NCBI GenBank assembly: GCA_025998775.1
Contig: BNWK01000069.1
Span: 1 to 6,877 of the forward strand
Origin: Alphaproteobacteria bacterium
GTDB lineage: Bacteria > Pseudomonadota > Alphaproteobacteria > UBA3830
Reading direction: 5' to 3'
DNA length: 6,877 bases
A program made the translations under genes and the position numbers. The notes under the pieces were generated by a model. The model did no database searches. It saw nothing but the letters and a program-made list of their open reading frames with translations, and was not told the origin of the DNA. Below are positions 5,985 to 6,877 of this stretch, one piece after another (positions within the stretch are counted from its first letter, which is position 1; every line of letters begins with the position of its first letter).

Positions 5985-6416
5985 CTAGAATGGAATTTCG
6001 TCTTCCGCAATAGGAGCTGATGTAGGAGTATCGAAGGATGCGCTGGAAGATCCACCATCTGATGGTTTGGAATCCAGCATCGTCAATTCGCCTCTGAATC
6101 TCGAGAGAACGACCTCGGTGGTAAATTTCTCCACACCGGCCTGATCCTGCCAGCGACGTGTTTGCAGCTGCCCCTCTATGTATACCTTGGAACCTTTATG
6201 AAGATACTTCTCACACACTTCGCAGAGATTCGGATTGAATATCACAATTCTGTGCCACTCAACTTTATCTTTTCTTTCGCCGGTAACCTTATCTTTCCAG
6301 GATTCCGACGTCGCCAACGTGAAATTAACGATCTTAGATCCATCCTGAGCGCTTCTAACTTCAGGATCTCTACCGAGATTACCAACTAAAATAACTTTAT
6401 TTATACTTCCTGCCAT
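5985..6416 (-). CDS. ssb: Single-stranded DNA-binding protein
   Basis: SSB coats single-stranded DNA during replication, repair and recombination, usually as a homotetramer, and recruits partner proteins through its C-terminal tip. The 143-residue protein has an N-terminal OB fold (about 5-112) opening INKVILVGNLGRDPE, with aromatic residues W40, W54 and F60 at the same numbers as the DNA-stacking residues of E. coli SSB, and W89 near E. coli W88. A short Ser/Pro linker (about 115-136) leads to the acidic tip EDEIPF, the conserved partner-binding end. I chose the ATG at 6416 (MAGSINK), the usual alphaproteobacterial start, preceded by AAGGTGAG. A GTG at 6425, adding three residues, lies within that ribosome binding site. 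A promoter lies directly upstream and gyrA follows after 56 nt. Confidence 0.98.
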   Translation of the reverse strand: MAGSINKVILVGNLGRDPEVRSAQDGSKIVNFTLATSESWKDKVTGERKDKVEWHRIVIFNPNLCEVCEKYLHKGSKVYIEGQLQTRRWQDQAGVEKFTTEVVLSRFRGELTMLDSKPSDGGSSSASFDTPTSAPIAEDEIPF

Positions 6417-6440
6417 AAAACTCACCTTACAATACCAGTC

Positions 6441-6469
6441 ATTCTACATATTAAATTAACAAACTTCAA
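6441..6469 (-). promoter_or_regulatory. Sigma70-type promoter of ssb (and probably gyrA)
   Basis: TTGAAG (6469-6464) and TAGAAT (6446-6441) are separated by 17 nt, four and five matches to consensus. Transcription would start near 6434, giving a leader of about 18 nt before the ssb ATG. A second, perfect -10 hexamer TATAAT (6511-6506) lies further upstream but lacks a good -35. No alphaproteobacterial LexA box (GTTC-N7-GTTC) is visible. Confidence 0.6.
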
Positions 6470-6521
6470 CTATCGGAGTTAATAGTTTATTAATCCATTA
6501 TTCGCATTATAAGTAAATTTG

Positions 6522-6533
6522 TGTGTGAACACA
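6522..6533. promoter_or_regulatory. Short dyad upstream of ssb
   Basis: TGTGT-GA-ACACA has 5-bp symmetric arms and lies about 10 bp upstream of the isolated TATAAT at 6511-6506, roughly where a -35 region or operator would be. It could bind a dimeric regulator, but dyads of this size also arise by chance. Confidence 0.25.
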
Positions 6534-6566
6534 GTGGTCTGCGCATTCAGAATTTGATTTGCAGAT

Positions 6567-6581
6567 CCAACGTCACGTTGG
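6567..6581 (-). other. Perfect 15-bp palindrome right after xth (stem-loop without U-tract)
   Basis: CCAACGT-C-ACGTTGG directly abuts the xth stop codon. In RNA it can form a 6-bp stem with a 3-nt loop. The bases that follow on the minus strand (ATCTGCAAATC) are not a U-run, so it is at best a weak or factor-dependent terminator, or an mRNA-end stabiliser. Confidence 0.4.
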
Positions 6582-6877
6582 TCATGTTTTTATCTCGCAC
6601 ATTATAGGAGCATGATCCGATGGTCTTGGGAGTTCTCTAGCGAAACGCAATACCTCTCCGTTATTGAATATCAAGCTGGCTTTCTGCGACAGATAAAAAT
6701 GATCTATTCTAAAACCAATATCGTTCTTGAAATTACTTGGACGGCGATAATCCCACCAGGTGAGTCCCTCCTTTTCGAGAATATCGCAGAAACCGGAATC
6801 TCGGATGTCCTTTAGCAGACTTCTTTCCGCTTCGGAACACATAATTCCATCGTAATCAGGCTTGGGGGCATCGCAGG
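6582..6877 (-). CDS. xth: Exodeoxyribonuclease III, C-terminal part (cut by window edge)
   Basis: This enzyme of the exonuclease/endonuclease/phosphatase fold cleaves DNA 5' of abasic sites and degrades 3' ends in base-excision repair. About 98 codons of the C-terminus are in the window; the frame stays open to the right edge, so the start and the N-terminal metal ligands are outside it. The visible family signature is clear: WWDYR, then IGFRIDH (Asp equivalent to E. coli D229) and the terminal PSDHAP with the catalytic Asp-His pair. The segment SEAERSLLKDIRDSGFCDIL is typical of the region before WWDYR. The protein ends 7 residues after PSDHAP, which is normal. It lies 165 nt upstream of ssb, which has its own promoter; the two need not be one operon. 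A related AP-endonuclease-family paralogue cannot be excluded from this fragment alone. Confidence 0.92.
   Translation of the reverse strand, partial: CDAPKPDYDGIMCSEAERSLLKDIRDSGFCDILEKEGLTWWDYRRPSNFKNDIGFRIDHFYLSQKASLIFNNGEVLRFARELPRPSDHAPIMCEIKT

Overview
The window is a compact bacterial stretch with every recognisable gene on the minus strand. Read in the direction of transcription, from high to low coordinates, the order is: the C-terminal third of exodeoxyribonuclease III (xth, cut by the right edge), ssb, gyrA, a very large serine-rich exported protein of unknown function, a strong intrinsic terminator, a short remnant of a second gyrA 3' end, and the first 14 codons of a gene that is probably alaS (cut by the left edge).

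The housekeeping genes point to an alphaproteobacterium. The ssb-gyrA adjacency is common in that class, SSB opens with MAGSINKVILVGNLG, and GyrA carries an insert in its C-terminal domain (roughly residues 733-780, with an [15 protein letters not shown] stretch) of a kind I associate with alphaproteobacterial GyrA. The AT-rich intergenic DNA and the polyserine protein with nuclear-localisation-like basic clusters would fit an intracellular symbiont of the Holosporales/Rickettsiales type. That host assignment is inference, not something the DNA proves.

xth, ssb and gyrA serve DNA repair, single-strand protection and supercoiling. ssb has a good sigma70-type promoter just upstream. Only 56 nt without a convincing terminator separate ssb from gyrA, so the two are probably cotranscribed. 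GyrA is full length with intact catalytic residues, but its quinolone-resistance-determining region is strikingly divergent (Asp at 83, Met at 87, E. coli numbering).

The accessory part is about 3.2 kb between gyrA and the putative alaS. It has its own promoter, a 5'-UTR hairpin, one 965-codon gene and its own terminator, and it is flanked by a perfect 25-bp direct repeat. One copy lies in the 3' end of the intact gyrA. The other lies in a remnant that still reads like a GyrA C-terminus, directly before alaS. The simplest reading is that a self-contained cassette was inserted at, or duplicated with, the gyrA 3' end. Its protein combines a signal peptide, two tandem ~119-residue Ser-rich repeats, an unrecognised globular domain, an acidic segment with basic NLS-like clusters, and a long Ser/Pro-rich tail.
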